From Armatimonadota bacterium (lineage in GTDB: Bacteria; Armatimonadota; UBA5829; DSUL01): a stretch of DNA of 64,000 nt. The stretch spans positions 1 to 64,000 of the forward strand of contig JADLDK010000022.1 of assembly GCA_020846715.1 (NCBI GenBank), given 5' to 3'. The notes under the pieces were generated by a model. That model was not told the origin of the DNA and ran no database searches. It was given only the letters and a program-made list of their open reading frames with translations. The position numbers and the translations under genes were made by a program. Position 1 is the stretch's first letter, and the number at the start of each line of letters is the position of its first letter. Below, piece after piece: positions 1-9,055 of this stretch.

Positions 1-3000
1 CTGAAGCATCATTCCGGTCCCGCCGGTATGCACGTAGTAGTCCCCGCCACGCGCATTAACGGTAATCTGAGGATTTGTTTTTGACGCCGGTAGCAACAGT
101 GGAACGGATCTTCCGGTATAGCTCCCGTCACTCCACGGCGTCGCGGTGACAGACCCTGGAATTTCATTCACAGTTGTTCCGTTCGCCAGCCATCCCCATC
201 GCTTGCCATCCTGCGTCGTCACCATCTGGTCAGCGCCTCCGGCAACAATTGATAGCAGGAAATCAGAACTGCCGAATAGCGGCGCTGTCCGTCCGTTAAG
301 CCAGATGCTCAACGGAAACGTAAACAGGCCAGAACCGCTATAGCCAAGGTTTGGAAAGTTGACTGTATTGCCTGTCACAGTCATACTGGCGGGATCGTTC
401 GGGTAGTTGTTGTCGTACACTTTGATCTCGCCTCCGGAAACAGCGTACGGAGTTACGCAGTGAGCGAGGCTAAACGACCCAAGTATGACAGCGATGTCGC
501 CGATTGGGTTGGGTGAGAGCTCGGACAGCCGGGATGCCGGACTGCCGCAGAAAGGATTCCAGTCCCCCTCAAGGCAGGCCTGACTCGCCAGTTGAAGCAG
601 CGTTTCATTGCTCACCTGCGTCATCTGTCCTACACGAATGCGTGCCCACAGGTTGGTTGGACTGGCTGGTCCGTATAGAACGCCAAGGTGGCTCTTGGAC
701 CACGTTGGATCGAAGTTAACCGAGCTCTCGATAAACCCTGAGGGGAAATAAACATTGGGATCAAACTGTTGCGTGTTGAGTATTCCCTGCTTGAACATCA
801 GGCTGGTGCTGGCCATTCCGCCACAGGACCCTGTCATCGCATGCCCGACAAGCATATAAATCGGGAAGAATGCTTCGTACATCGGGTCCATGACATAGCT
901 TATGCAATGTCCGAATGCCCCGAGACAGTAATAGGCGTTTGTCCCGTAAACCGCGCTGAACTCCCGCCATCCGGGGTCATCGTAGCGATTTTCAAAGCCA
1001 AAGCCCCACAGATACGGGTACTCCGGCTCGGTCAAATGGAAGTTGTTTGGGTTAGCCTGAGGATTCGGCCAGAGGTTGTAGGTCACTACGTTCGGCCGCG
1101 TCCAGGGATCGTAAATAACCCAGCGGTACCCCGCACCAAATGGATTTCCCAGCGGCCCGTTTTTCCGGAGTCTACCTCGTCCGGGTAGCGTTGGAGTTTC
1201 CACTTTTATCCAGGAACCGTCACCGGCGCGATCTACTATAGTGGCTTCATACAGCTCCCAGTCGTCCGGGCACGGGCAGACCAGTCCGGGAGCTACAGGA
1301 GAAAGGTACACTTTGACCTGATCGTGGAAGTTGCTGCCGTTTATGGTCACGACAGAAGCGGCGTTGGCGGAGACGACCGTCGGATTATCGCGCACGACCA
1401 CGCGTGGAGTTGGGTATGTCTCACTTACGCCTGTCACCGAAACCGGGCCGACTACCTGCTGAATGTAGAATTGCACATTTTGGTAGGTGCACGTCCCACT
1501 CGGACACCCAGGGTACTGCACAACCAGATCGTTCACAACGGTTCCGGACATGCCAGTTCCATAGAAGGTTGGCGCGGCATAGATGCAGAACCCGCAATTG
1601 TCCACCTGTAACTGCACTGTCTGGTTTGCAGCGATTGGCTCGTTGAAGGAAAAAATACCTGAAGAGTTTGTAAGGGTTTGGTAGGCCGTGCCGCCCGCTG
1701 ACAGGGTCACGCGCCAGCCTGCCAATCCGGGTGAGCCTGACGTGAGTCCCGCGTTGACTTTTCCCCCAACTATAGCCTTCGGTAGCGTTGCAGACCCTTC
1801 GCCGTAAGAGACTTTCGCCCACGTCGAAGGATTAGATGGGCTTGCATCTCCCGGCGCCATGCTGACAGTGCCACTTGAGTTCCAGTTGGCATGAGCTACG
1901 GCCAGGCCATCAAACTCGTCCCACGACCCCAGTTTCGACACCGGAATTCGAAACTCCGTACAGGGCAAGCCTCCCATCTCAAAGCCGCACAAGCTTTTTC
2001 CAACGGCGTACTCGCTGGGGGGTGTACACGGCTGGCTATTCAGCATGCACTGAACCCAACCGCCTGCGCCGTCTCCATTCAACCAGGAGCCTGTCGGATC
2101 ATAGTCTCCCAGGCTGGTTTTTAGGTAAAAGTCCGTGCTGTCCGGCAGCGAGGTTCTGCTGTACGTAGGGTCCACCATGACGCCCATAGTGGTATTGGAG
2201 TACGGCCATCCTCCGGTGTTGTGTCTCGGAGCGGAAATGGCTACGAACAGGCTTGCAGGTGGTGTCTCATCGTACACCAGGTAGGCTATGCTATCCGGCT
2301 CATCGGGCCCGGCGTTATATGGCAGCACAAGCTGTTCTGCGCCCAGGTACTCCGAATCCACATTCAAATGACCGTCAACGGTAGGTCTGATGGAGGCTTT
2401 CGGCACGATCAAGTCGCGCGGCAGAATGCCAAACACATCGCCTGTAGCACCAAGTCCGTGGGACCCCACGTACCCTGTGATGTCCTCTGTGTTCCCACCA
2501 GTGCTGAAGGTTGCGAGCAGGTTCGTGCCTGTACGTAGTTCCTTAAAACGATTGCTCGAAATCTGGCTTTGTGTGCGGACACCTGACCAGATACGCACCT
2601 CGTCAATATTGCCAGAAAACGGGTTGGTGTAGACGTGCGGAGTAGACCGGGAATCCGCGCCGATCACTAGCTCCCGGCTCGGATCCGTACCGCTGCTTGC
2701 CAGTGGAAACGTGCCGGCACTGTTGCCATTGACGTAGAACGTGCAGTTTGTGCCGTTGTAGGTGACGGCAACGTGAGTCCACTGATACGCCGGGACGGTG
2801 ACTTGGGTAGCGGTCATCCGAGAAACGCCTTTGCGTGCGAAGCTGAGACGTGGGCAGAAGCCAAACCACCACGAGGAGGTGCTGTCGTGCCCCACAATAG
2901 TCTCGCAGCGGTCGCCATCCATTCGGTACACCCAGGCCTCTATGGTCATATTGGTCCCGAGGTCCTGAGTCATTTTGTTGGGAAATGCCGAGTAGGCGTT

Positions 3001-3126
3001 TGTGGAGCCGTTGTAGAGGGTGCTGCGAATAGGTGGTCCTACAGCACCTGCGGGCTTCATTGACGCAAGGAGCATAATGGCGGTTGCCACGCCCGCCAAC
3101 TTTACCAGTGTTTGCAGCTCTTTCAT
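1..3126 (-). CDS. Large secreted surface protein, LamG-like and cysteine-protease-like regions (partial, C-terminus off the left edge)
   Basis: An uninterrupted minus-strand frame from ATG at 3126 (1042 codons) leaves the window without a stop. The N-terminus is a signal peptide (residues 1-28, ending near PAGA). Residues about 45-200 look like a LamG/concanavalin-type jelly roll (TIEAWVY, HVAVTYNG, DEVRIW). Residues about 450-520 resemble a carboxypeptidase-regulatory/SdrB-like beta domain, and about 575-650 an IPT/TIG domain (INGSNF). Near 768 there is GSCGGMAS, and near 889-907 AHCVTPYAV followed by VYDNNYPND. This Cys, His, Asn order resembles papain-like enzymes such as C39-type domains. 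The motif reading is mine and activity is unproven. An AGGAGGGG Shine-Dalgarno lies just before the ATG. It is probably a cell-surface adhesin or hydrolase; the substrate is unknown. Confidence 0.75.
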   Translation of the reverse strand, partial: MKELQTLVKLAGVATAIMLLASMKPAGAVGPPIRSTLYNGSTNAYSAFPNKMTQDLGTNMTIEAWVYRMDGDRCETIVGHDSTSSWWFGFCPRLSFARKGVSRMTATQVTVPAYQWTHVAVTYNGTNCTFYVNGNSAGTFPLASSGTDPSRELVIGADSRSTPHVYTNPFSGNIDEVRIWSGVRTQSQISSNRFKELRTGTNLLATFSTGGNTEDITGYVGSHGLGATGDVFGILPRDLIVPKASIRPTVDGHLNVDSEYLGAEQLVLPYNAGPDEPDSIAYLVYDETPPASLFVAISAPRHNTGGWPYSNTTMGVMVDPTYSRTSLPDSTDFYLKTSLGDYDPTGSWLNGDGAGGWVQCMLNSQPCTPPSEYAVGKSLCGFEMGGLPCTEFRIPVSKLGSWDEFDGLAVAHANWNSSGTVSMAPGDASPSNPSTWAKVSYGEGSATLPKAIVGGKVNAGLTSGSPGLAGWRVTLSAGGTAYQTLTNSSGIFSFNEPIAANQTVQLQVDNCGFCIYAAPTFYGTGMSGTVVNDLVVQYPGCPSGTCTYQNVQFYIQQVVGPVSVTGVSETYPTPRVVVRDNPTVVSANAASVVTINGSNFHDQVKVYLSPVAPGLVCPCPDDWELYEATIVDRAGDGSWIKVETPTLPGRGRLRKNGPLGNPFGAGYRWVIYDPWTRPNVVTYNLWPNPQANPNNFHLTEPEYPYLWGFGFENRYDDPGWREFSAVYGTNAYYCLGAFGHCISYVMDPMYEAFFPIYMLVGHAMTGSCGGMASTSLMFKQGILNTQQFDPNVYFPSGFIESSVNFDPTWSKSHLGVLYGPASPTNLWARIRVGQMTQVSNETLLQLASQACLEGDWNPFCGSPASRLSELSPNPIGDIAVILGSFSLAHCVTPYAVSGGEIKVYDNNYPNDPASMTVTGNTVNFPNLGYSGSGLFTFPLSIWLNGRTAPLFGSSDFLLSIVAGGADQMVTTQDGKRWGWLANGTTVNEIPGSVTATPWSDGSYTGRSVPLLLPASKTNPQITVNARGGDYYVHTGGTGMMLQ

Positions 3127-3147
3127 GGTGCGCTTCCCCTCCTGCAC

Positions 3148-3189
3148 CTGAGTCCCTCCACTCACAGTCGAGCGTAGTGAAGGACTCAG
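3148..3189 (-). other. Hairpin in the 5' leader of the surface-protein gene
   Basis: CTGAGTCC (3148-3155) and GGACTCAG (3182-3189) are perfectly complementary, with CACT/AGTG inside as a second nested pairing. The hairpin sits about 22 nt upstream of the start codon at 3126 and next to its Shine-Dalgarno. It could affect translation or stability; no function is shown. Confidence 0.4.
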
Positions 3190-3197
3190 CGAAAAGC

Positions 3198-3301
3198 ACA
3201 AACGGGCCTTAGCAAAAACAGTCCGCTACACGGACGGTTATCTCTTTCTCGGCGCTCTCTGAAGGTCTGAACTTGATCGCAAGCGCGTCTAACCCGTTTG
3301 T
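3198..3301 (-). promoter_or_regulatory. Possible structured 5' leader closed by a 9-bp long-range stem
   Basis: ACAAACGGG (3198-3206) and CCCGTTTGT (3293-3301) form a perfect 9-bp stem enclosing 86 nt. Inside are GTCCG/CGGAC and CTTG/CAAG hairpins, so a three-way-junction shape is possible. It lies between the TATAAT box at 3321-3326 and the start codon at 3126, as a cis-acting leader RNA would. I could not match it to a riboswitch class I know. Confidence 0.35.
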
Positions 3302-3320
3302 AGGTGCCACGGTAATTTTC

Positions 3321-3326
3321 ATTATA
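3321..3326 (-). promoter_or_regulatory. Candidate -10 box for the surface-protein gene
   Basis: A perfect TATAAT on the minus strand, about 195 bp before the start codon at 3126. No convincing -35 is present: TTGTTC has a 15-bp spacer, and at the usual 17-bp spacing the hexamer is a poor match. It implies a long 5' leader containing the two structures listed above. Confidence 0.4.
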
Positions 3327-3422
3327 CACCCGCACGGCGCTGAACAATAGAAGAAAATTAGAAAATATTAAGGTGGCAATCGGATTGCTTTGCCGCGCTT
3401 ATGCTTCTGGCGGTCGCCCCTG

Positions 3423-3431
3423 TGCTAGAAT
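3423..3431 (+). promoter_or_regulatory. Extended -10 promoter for xerC-hslVU
   Basis: TGC followed by TAGAAT matches an extended -10 element (TGn-TATAAT). A start site near 3438 would fall almost on the GTG at 3439, which suggests a leaderless or nearly leaderless xerC message. No good -35 is visible. Confidence 0.35.
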
Positions 3432-3438
3432 ACCTCCT

Positions 3439-4425
3439 GTGTCTGGAGCAGCTTCTGAGAAAACGGGACAGACTGGACAGAGCGCGTCGGAAAACAGTCT
3501 CATTGACGTGCGTGAGTTGTTGAGAGCATTTGCTCTACATCTTCATGCGCTTGGACGCTCCGGCCATACGCAGCGAAACTATCTCTCCGACCTGCTGCGT
3601 ATCTTTTCAGCAGTTGCCCGGTCTCAGCGCGCTCCGGACGTTGTCCAGATCGACCGCAAAGCTGTTCGCAAATGGCTGGCTGCTGCGCGCCTGGCTGGCA
3701 AATCTCCTCGCACTATAGAGCGCCATCTCGCCTCTTTGCGCACGTTTCTGAAGTGGGCGCACGCGGCAGGGCATATTGCGGACCTTCCACCGCTGGACGG
3801 CTTGAGCGCAGGGCGCTACTCCAGGCTGCCGAAGCTGCTCAGTCAGACAGAGGTATCGAAGATGCTGGATGAGCGGCCACTGACAGATCCGCAACAAATT
3901 CGGGATGCGGCGATGCTTGAGCTCCTGTACGCAACCGGCCTTCGCATTGGAGAGCTGGTGTCGCTGAATGTGAAGGATGTACAGCGCGGGCAGGAGTTGC
4001 GCGTGCTTGGTAAGGGCGGCAAAGAACGCATTGTGCTCATCGGGTCACAGTCTCGTCAGGCACTGGATCGTTATCTAAGTATTGCCCGCCCGGCTTTGTG
4101 TTCCGATAGCTCGGAGACAGCTCTTTTTGTGGGCGCGCGTGGGAAGCGTATCAATGAACGCGTCGCGCGAAAGGTAGTGGAAGAGGCCGCGCTGGGCTAC
4201 ACCAACCTTCCTCACGCTGGCCCCCACACACTGCGCCACTCATTTGCGACGCATCTGCTGGAGAATGGAGCGGATCTTCGCACAATCCAGGAGCTTCTGG
4301 GGCACAGTGATCTGGCGACAACACAGGTGTACACACATGTTTCGCGCGACCGCATGAAGGAAGTCTATCGCAAGGCACATCCGCGAGCGCGCGCATCGGG
4401 TAAGCTTCCCGATACAGGAGACTGA
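3439..4425 (+). CDS. xerC: Tyrosine site-specific recombinase XerC/XerD type
   Basis: Integrase-family recombinase (328 aa from GTG 3439) of the type that resolves chromosome dimers at dif. The N-terminal SAM-like DNA-binding domain (YLSDLLRIF) is followed by the catalytic domain. Its residues are visible in order: Arg in ATGLRIGEL, Lys in GKGGKER, HTLRHSFATHLL (H-x-x-R), LGHSDLATTQVYTH (His and nucleophile Tyr). The frame is open from GTG 3373, but that start would add 22 residues unlike the family and would place a promoter-like element inside the gene, so 3439 is preferred; GTG 3508 is a third option. It abuts hslV with no gap, the xerC-clpQ-clpY order known from Firmicutes. XerC versus XerD cannot be told from this alone. 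Confidence 0.9.
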   Translation: MSGAASEKTGQTGQSASENSLIDVRELLRAFALHLHALGRSGHTQRNYLSDLLRIFSAVARSQRAPDVVQIDRKAVRKWLAAARLAGKSPRTIERHLASLRTFLKWAHAAGHIADLPPLDGLSAGRYSRLPKLLSQTEVSKMLDERPLTDPQQIRDAAMLELLYATGLRIGELVSLNVKDVQRGQELRVLGKGGKERIVLIGSQSRQALDRYLSIARPALCSDSSETALFVGARGKRINERVARKVVEEAALGYTNLPHAGPHTLRHSFATHLLENGADLRTIQELLGHSDLATTQVYTHVSRDRMKEVYRKAHPRARASGKLPDTGD

Positions 4426-4965
4426 ATGGCATTTCGTTCGACCACTATCCTGGCGGTTCACAAAGACGGCGCTGTCGCCGTTGGCGGCGACGGGCAGGTG
4501 ACACTGGATACGACGGTTTTCAAGAGCAAGGCTCGCAAGGTGCGCCGGCTCTATCACGATCAAGTCATCGTGGGTTTCGCTGGCTCTTCGGCGGACGCTC
4601 AAGCGCTTTCGGACAGGTTTGAGACCAAGCTGGAGGAGTCGCACGGAAATTTGCGGCGGGCTGTCGTCGAATTTGCGAAAGACTGGCGCACCGATAGAAT
4701 GCTGCGCAGGCTTGAGGCGCTGATCATCGTCGCGGACAAAGAGTGGCTTCTGGTCATCTCAGGTTCCGGTGACATCATAGAGCCGGACGACAACATTGCC
4801 GCTATCGGATCTGGCGCAGGATACGCAAGGGCGGCGGCCAGAGCCCTGGCGGAGAACACCAGCCTGACCGCCCGGGAGATAGTGGAAAAGGCGCTGGGTA
4901 TCGCCGCGGATATCTGCATCTACACCAACGGCAACATCACTATAGAAGAGATTAAGACGAGCTGA
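4426..4965 (+). CDS. hslV: ATP-dependent protease peptidase subunit HslV (ClpQ)
   Basis: N-terminal-nucleophile threonine peptidase, the proteolytic dodecamer of the cytoplasmic HslUV protease. The 179-aa length is normal. The mature end TTIL is preceded by MAFRS, so five residues must be removed to expose the catalytic Thr (residue 6). Family blocks [32 protein letters not shown] and AIGSGAGYA are all present. The ATG directly follows the xerC stop codon, so translation is probably coupled, and hslU follows after a short gap. Stress-linked degradation of regulators and misfolded proteins is the known family role. Confidence 0.96.
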   Translation: MAFRSTTILAVHKDGAVAVGGDGQVTLDTTVFKSKARKVRRLYHDQVIVGFAGSSADAQALSDRFETKLEESHGNLRRAVVEFAKDWRTDRMLRRLEALIIVADKEWLLVISGSGDIIEPDDNIAAIGSGAGYARAAARALAENTSLTAREIVEKALGIAADICIYTNGNITIEEIKTS

Positions 4966-4973
4966 CATTGCGC

Positions 4974-4998
4974 CCGGGAAGATCGGCCGGATTCCCGG
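4974..4998 (+). other. Intergenic hairpin between hslV and hslU
   Basis: CCGGGAA (4974-4980) and TTCCCGG (4992-4998) form a perfect 7-bp stem with an 11-nt loop. No T-tract follows, so it is more likely a processing or stability element, or a weak attenuator, than a full terminator. Confidence 0.35.
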
Positions 4999-5035
4999 CG
5001 ATCACGCGGGTGGATAGGCGTTGGCGGAACACACT

Positions 5036-6574
5036 ATGAGTACGATTTTTCAAGTAGGACCAGAGGGCGACGCAACGGCGCTTTCACAAGCCGAAGAGCA
5101 TGGGGCTATTCTCGATCTGACACCCTCAGAGATTGTCCAGGAACTGGACAAGTTCATCATTGGTCAGGAGAAGGCCAAACGCGCCGTCGCCATCGCTCTG
5201 CGGAACCGGCGCAGACGGCAGAAGCTCGCTGAAGACATTCGAGATGAGGTCATCCCGAAAAACATCCTTATGATCGGGCCGACAGGCGTCGGAAAGACGG
5301 AGATCGCTCGGCGTCTGGCGAATCTTGCCCATGCGCCCTTTATCAAAGTGGAGGCCACCAAGTTCACAGAGGTCGGCTATGTGGGGCGCGATGTGGACTC
5401 GATGGTGCGCGATCTGGTTCAGGTCGCTCATCGCCTGGTGGAAGACGAAGAGGTGGCAAAAGTCCGGGAGAAGGCCAGGGAGGCGGCCGTTGAACGGGTG
5501 CTCGATCTCCTTCAGCCTGGCGCAGACTCCACGCGCCCCGTGGACAAGATAGCAGCGGCGTTGGGAGGATACTTTTCACGCCAGCAGGGGCGCTCGGAAG
5601 AGGAACAGCCGGCGGAAGGCTTTGACTTTGAGTCTGAGGAGAGCGAGGAAGAGCTCAGCGACTACGACCGAAAGAAAGCGCAGATGGCCGAGCGAGTGCG
5701 CGCCAAGCTTCGTGCGCAACTTCTGGCCGGAGAACTGGAAGAGAGAACGGTTGAGATTGAGGTAGAGGACAACTCCAGCCCGTTTCTTCAGGTCTTTTCA
5801 CCGCAGGGGATGGAGGAGATGGGGATGGATTTGTCCGGGATGCTGGGCGGAATGATGCCGCGGCGCAAGCGGACACGCCGGGTCACAGTTGCTGAGGCGC
5901 GGGAAGTCCTGGCGGATCAGGTAGCGCGCGAGATGGTGGACCACGACAAAATCGTACGGGACGCCATTGAGCGAGCTGAGCAGGCGGGAATCATCTTTGT
6001 GGATGAGGTGGACAAGATCGCCGGACGTGAGCGCGGTGAAGGAAGCGGCCCTTCTGTGAGCCGCGAAGGCGTCCAGCGCGACATTCTCCCCATCATCGAA
6101 GGCTCCACCGTAATGACCAAGCAGGGTCCCGTGCGTACGCACCACATCCTTTTCATCGCTGCGGGCGCTTTTCACGTTTCGAAGCCGAGTGACCTCATTC
6201 CGGAGTTGCAGGGCCGCCTGCCTATTCGCGTTGAGCTTGAAAGCCTGTCCACCGAGGACTTCAAGCGCATACTCACAGAACCAAAGAACGCGCTCGTCAA
6301 GCAGTACACAGCTCTGCTGGAAACAGAAGCCGTGACTGTGGAGTTCAAAGAAGAAGCGATCGCTGCTATTGCTGAGATTGCGGCAGACGTAAACTCACGG
6401 ACGGAGAATATTGGCGCAAGGCGGCTGCACACCATTATGGAGCGCCTGCTGGAAGATATCAGCTTTGATGCGCCGAATCTGGCCGGCCAGACAGTGACGA
6501 TCGACGAGAGTTATGTGAAACAGCGACTGGCCGATCTGGCCAAAGACGAAGACCTGGCGCGATACATCCTCTGA
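5036..6574 (+). CDS. hslU: ATP-dependent protease ATPase subunit HslU (ClpY)
   Basis: AAA+ unfoldase that feeds substrates to HslV. Family blocks: the N-terminal [20 protein letters not shown]; Walker A GPTGVGKT near residue 80; the pore loop GYVGRD near 115; Walker [10 protein letters not shown] near 320; sensor/arginine region [10 protein letters not shown]; and a hydrophobic C-terminus ARYIL that docks into HslV. At 512 aa it is longer than typical (about 440-470); the extra length is in the acidic intermediate domain (about 180-290). ATG 5036 is preferred over the in-frame TTG at 5021. The gene converges on the carboxypeptidase gene. Confidence 0.96.
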   Translation: MSTIFQVGPEGDATALSQAEEHGAILDLTPSEIVQELDKFIIGQEKAKRAVAIALRNRRRRQKLAEDIRDEVIPKNILMIGPTGVGKTEIARRLANLAHAPFIKVEATKFTEVGYVGRDVDSMVRDLVQVAHRLVEDEEVAKVREKAREAAVERVLDLLQPGADSTRPVDKIAAALGGYFSRQQGRSEEEQPAEGFDFESEESEEELSDYDRKKAQMAERVRAKLRAQLLAGELEERTVEIEVEDNSSPFLQVFSPQGMEEMGMDLSGMLGGMMPRRKRTRRVTVAEAREVLADQVAREMVDHDKIVRDAIERAEQAGIIFVDEVDKIAGRERGEGSGPSVSREGVQRDILPIIEGSTVMTKQGPVRTHHILFIAAGAFHVSKPSDLIPELQGRLPIRVELESLSTEDFKRILTEPKNALVKQYTALLETEAVTVEFKEEAIAAIAEIAADVNSRTENIGARRLHTIMERLLEDISFDAPNLAGQTVTIDESYVKQRLADLAKDEDLARYIL

Positions 6575-6614
6575 TAGTGTCCTTACACGGCTTCACAGAG
6601 GCGCAGGACGCAGG

Positions 6615-8057
6615 CTATAGCCTCTCAGTCAGGCCCGCCAGATACGCGGCTATCTCGTCTTGCGCCTGCCGGCAGGGCGCTGTTCCTCCAAGCTGGTTGT
6701 TGAACAGGATCGAGAAAACCAGTGGCTGTCCGGCGGCAGTCGTCACGTATCCAGACAGACTGGAAACATAGCCGATATAGCCTGTCTTGGCGTGGACGTT
6801 GTTCTCGGCGGGAGTCTTCTTCATGCGGTTGCGCAATGTTCCGTCCACTCCAGCGACTGGCAGTGACTGATCGTAGTACTTGAAGTAGTTGTGCCGGTAC
6901 ATATAGCTCAGGAGCCGCGTGAAGTTTTCCGCGGTCATCAGATCCATCCGGGAGAGTCCGGAGCCGTCCGCCATACTGAGCGCATTCGTGTCGGCGCCTG
7001 CCTGCTTCAGCACCTCTGCCACAACAGCCCGGCCGCTCTGAATGCTGCCATCGTTCTTTATCACGGAACCCAACGTCCTCAGCAGCGCCTCCGCAATCAG
7101 ATTGTCACTCCATTTGTTAAGCGACATCAGAATATCACTCATTGGGTCTGAGAGATGCTGGCCGAGTAGGATCGCGTTTTCCGGCGCTCTCTCGGCGCCC
7201 ACTCCTCCGCTGACTTTGATCCCATCAGCCATCAGCAGCGCCCGAAGCACCTCTGATGTGTAGCGGGCCGGATCGTACACCGCAACTGCTTCCTGCGGTT
7301 TGTCAACTTTTTCGTCAATGGCCACAGCGCCACTTACCCGCACTACCCGCCCGGTCAGTTCGCGGTCGATGTTTAGTGACAGCGGTGTGCCAGCCTTGGC
7401 GGTTGTCACGGCGCTTATTGCGCGCATGTAGTTAGAAGCAGGCTCGATGACGACTGTGGCGGGTGCGCCAACTGAAGAGCCGGGCCGCGCGCTGAGCGCG
7501 ACGACGTTCTTGTTCAGGTTGAGTCCACCGACCGGAGCTGCGTAATAAGCCTCCAGATAGTCCCAGCTCCAACCTCCTCCGTACGGAGTTGTGTTAAAGT
7601 TGCCAGTGTCGGCGATGACTGCGCCTTCCACAGCTTTGAGTCCTCGCTGCGCTGCCTGACGCGCAAGGTCCTGTAGAGCCGGTGTATCAAAGGTTGGGTC
7701 TCCGGAACCGGCGATGTAGAGGTTCCCTCTGAGGACGCCGTCGGGCCCGATCGGCACTGCAGCGAGAAGACGGGTGCGGTAACGAAAGCCTGGTCCAAGC
7801 TGATCCAGTGCGGCCGCGGATGTCACAAGCTTCATGTTAGAGGCTGTGTTGAGCAGTGTATTCGGGTTCTTGCTGTAGACCACGGCGCTGGTGTCCAAAG
7901 TCTTGATAACACACGCGTGGATGCCATTGCTAAAAACCGGTCGGGACAGAATCTTGTCTACTGCGGTCTGAACGGAGGGGATGTCGGCAGGCGCCCACGT
8001 TGGGCAGGCGAGCAGTGTCAGCAGTATCGCCAGAGTGCGGCGGGAGCGAATCGTCAT
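6615..8057 (-). CDS. dacB: D-alanyl-D-alanine carboxypeptidase/endopeptidase, PBP4 (peptidase S13) family
   Basis: Secreted penicillin-binding protein that trims or cuts peptidoglycan cross-links in the periplasm. A signal peptide (residues 1-23) is followed by the three catalytic motifs: SNMK at 73-76 (SxxK with nucleophile Ser), SDN near 317, and HAKTG near 421. The 480-aa length and the large insert between SxxK and SDN fit the S13 family. It is convergent with hslU, with about 40 bp between them. An inverted repeat lies just upstream of the start. The gene stands alone; PBP3 or PAP2-type members of the same family are possible alternatives for the name. Confidence 0.92.
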   Translation of the reverse strand: MTIRSRRTLAILLTLLACPTWAPADIPSVQTAVDKILSRPVFSNGIHACVIKTLDTSAVVYSKNPNTLLNTASNMKLVTSAAALDQLGPGFRYRTRLLAAVPIGPDGVLRGNLYIAGSGDPTFDTPALQDLARQAAQRGLKAVEGAVIADTGNFNTTPYGGGWSWDYLEAYYAAPVGGLNLNKNVVALSARPGSSVGAPATVVIEPASNYMRAISAVTTAKAGTPLSLNIDRELTGRVVRVSGAVAIDEKVDKPQEAVAVYDPARYTSEVLRALLMADGIKVSGGVGAERAPENAILLGQHLSDPMSDILMSLNKWSDNLIAEALLRTLGSVIKNDGSIQSGRAVVAEVLKQAGADTNALSMADGSGLSRMDLMTAENFTRLLSYMYRHNYFKYYDQSLPVAGVDGTLRNRMKKTPAENNVHAKTGYIGYVSSLSGYVTTAAGQPLVFSILFNNQLGGTAPCRQAQDEIAAYLAGLTERL

Positions 8058-8080
8058 CAGCGCGTTCCTTCTCTGTTGAG

Positions 8081-8098
8081 ATTGGTCGATTCACCAAT
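8081..8098. promoter_or_regulatory. Inverted repeat upstream of dacB
   Basis: ATTGGT, six spacer bases, ACCAAT: a perfect 6-bp dyad 24-41 bp before the dacB start. Its size suits a dimeric repressor site. No regulator is assigned. Confidence 0.3.
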
Positions 8099-8294
8099 TG
8101 TAAGCGCTGATTAGCCGATGAAGCAAGTGCAGAAGCCTTAGACGCGCATGCTCAGCCCGTCCCGTGCTGTGTCGACAGCTCAGGCGGGAGGCACTCATTA
8201 GAAGCCGTTAGCACTCTGTCACCTCTATGAGTAGCTCAATAAGGCTCGGCGTGACGGCCTCTCCGTTTCCGGCCCGTAGGGTGCGCCTTTGCTG

Positions 8295-8768
8295 TTATGC
8301 GCCGGGCTGCGGGCTGCGGGTGGGTGGGCCTCCAATCGGCGGTCCGCCGTGGAGTCCCTGCATCTGCTGCTCAGCGGCGGCAGCTTCCAGCGCCTCTTTT
8401 TCCCGTTCGAAGTCCCGCAGACGCTCCAGGGCATGAATGGCCTGTCCGTAAGTGGGATCCAGCCCGATGGCGTGCTTGAAACACTCTTTCGCCTGATCGT
8501 AGTCTCCGGCAAGCTGATGCGCCTGCCCGAGGTTGAAGTGGGCTACGGGAGACGGCGCCAGATCCAGCGCCCGTTCTAATGCCGGCAGTCCCTCGCGAGA
8601 CTTGCCTGCCATGCAACAGGCGATGCCGAACATTTCAAGGAAAAGGCCTTCGTCCCATCCGTCCGCCTGGTGTTCCTGCAGCAGTTGATAGGCCTGCTGA
8701 TAGTCTTTAGACCTGATGGCCGCCCTGGCCGAGTCAATTACAGCGCGCAGAGGACTGTTGTCGTCCAT
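8295..8768 (-). CDS. TPR-repeat protein
   Basis: Short cytoplasmic protein of 157 aa built of tetratricopeptide repeats, recognisable from about residue 50 (PVAHFNLGQAHQLAGDYDQA, then PTYGQAIHALERL). TPRs mediate protein contacts; the partner is unknown. The C-terminus is charged (DFEREKEALEAAAAEQQ) and ends in a Gly-Pro-rich tail with GGPPIGGPP. The frame is open further upstream, but ATG 8768 has a GGAG Shine-Dalgarno at a good distance and begins the folded part. No operon partner is clear; dacB lies downstream in the same direction after 237 bp with no gene. Confidence 0.8.
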   Translation of the reverse strand: MDDNSPLRAVIDSARAAIRSKDYQQAYQLLQEHQADGWDEGLFLEMFGIACCMAGKSREGLPALERALDLAPSPVAHFNLGQAHQLAGDYDQAKECFKHAIGLDPTYGQAIHALERLRDFEREKEALEAAAAEQQMQGLHGGPPIGGPPTRSPQPGA

Positions 8769-9055
8769 TGTTATCTTCTCCGGTGACCTAAGCGATGATG
8801 TAACACTGTCAAACCGGCATCCGTGCACACACCCGGACGCCGAAGCCGGTCGCACGAAAATCAGGAGTCTTGCGCTCCTGTCAGTAGAGTAACTCAGACA
8901 GAGGAAAGGTCTGCCGATAGCAGCGCCCAATCCTCGCTTCCATTGTAGGAGTAACGGCGCGTAAACACAAGCCTTGACTGCACGAATAATGCGATTTCTT
9001 CACGTTTTCTGCAAAAAACGCCGTCTGCTTCGCTGGAAAAATGTCGCTGTGTGCC

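Noticed and set aside
8861-8882. CAGGAG/CTCCTG hairpin between the TPR and Tat-exported genes
   Set aside because: Only 6 bp with a loose loop and no T-run; the intergenic stretch 8769-9055 otherwise shows nothing supportable.
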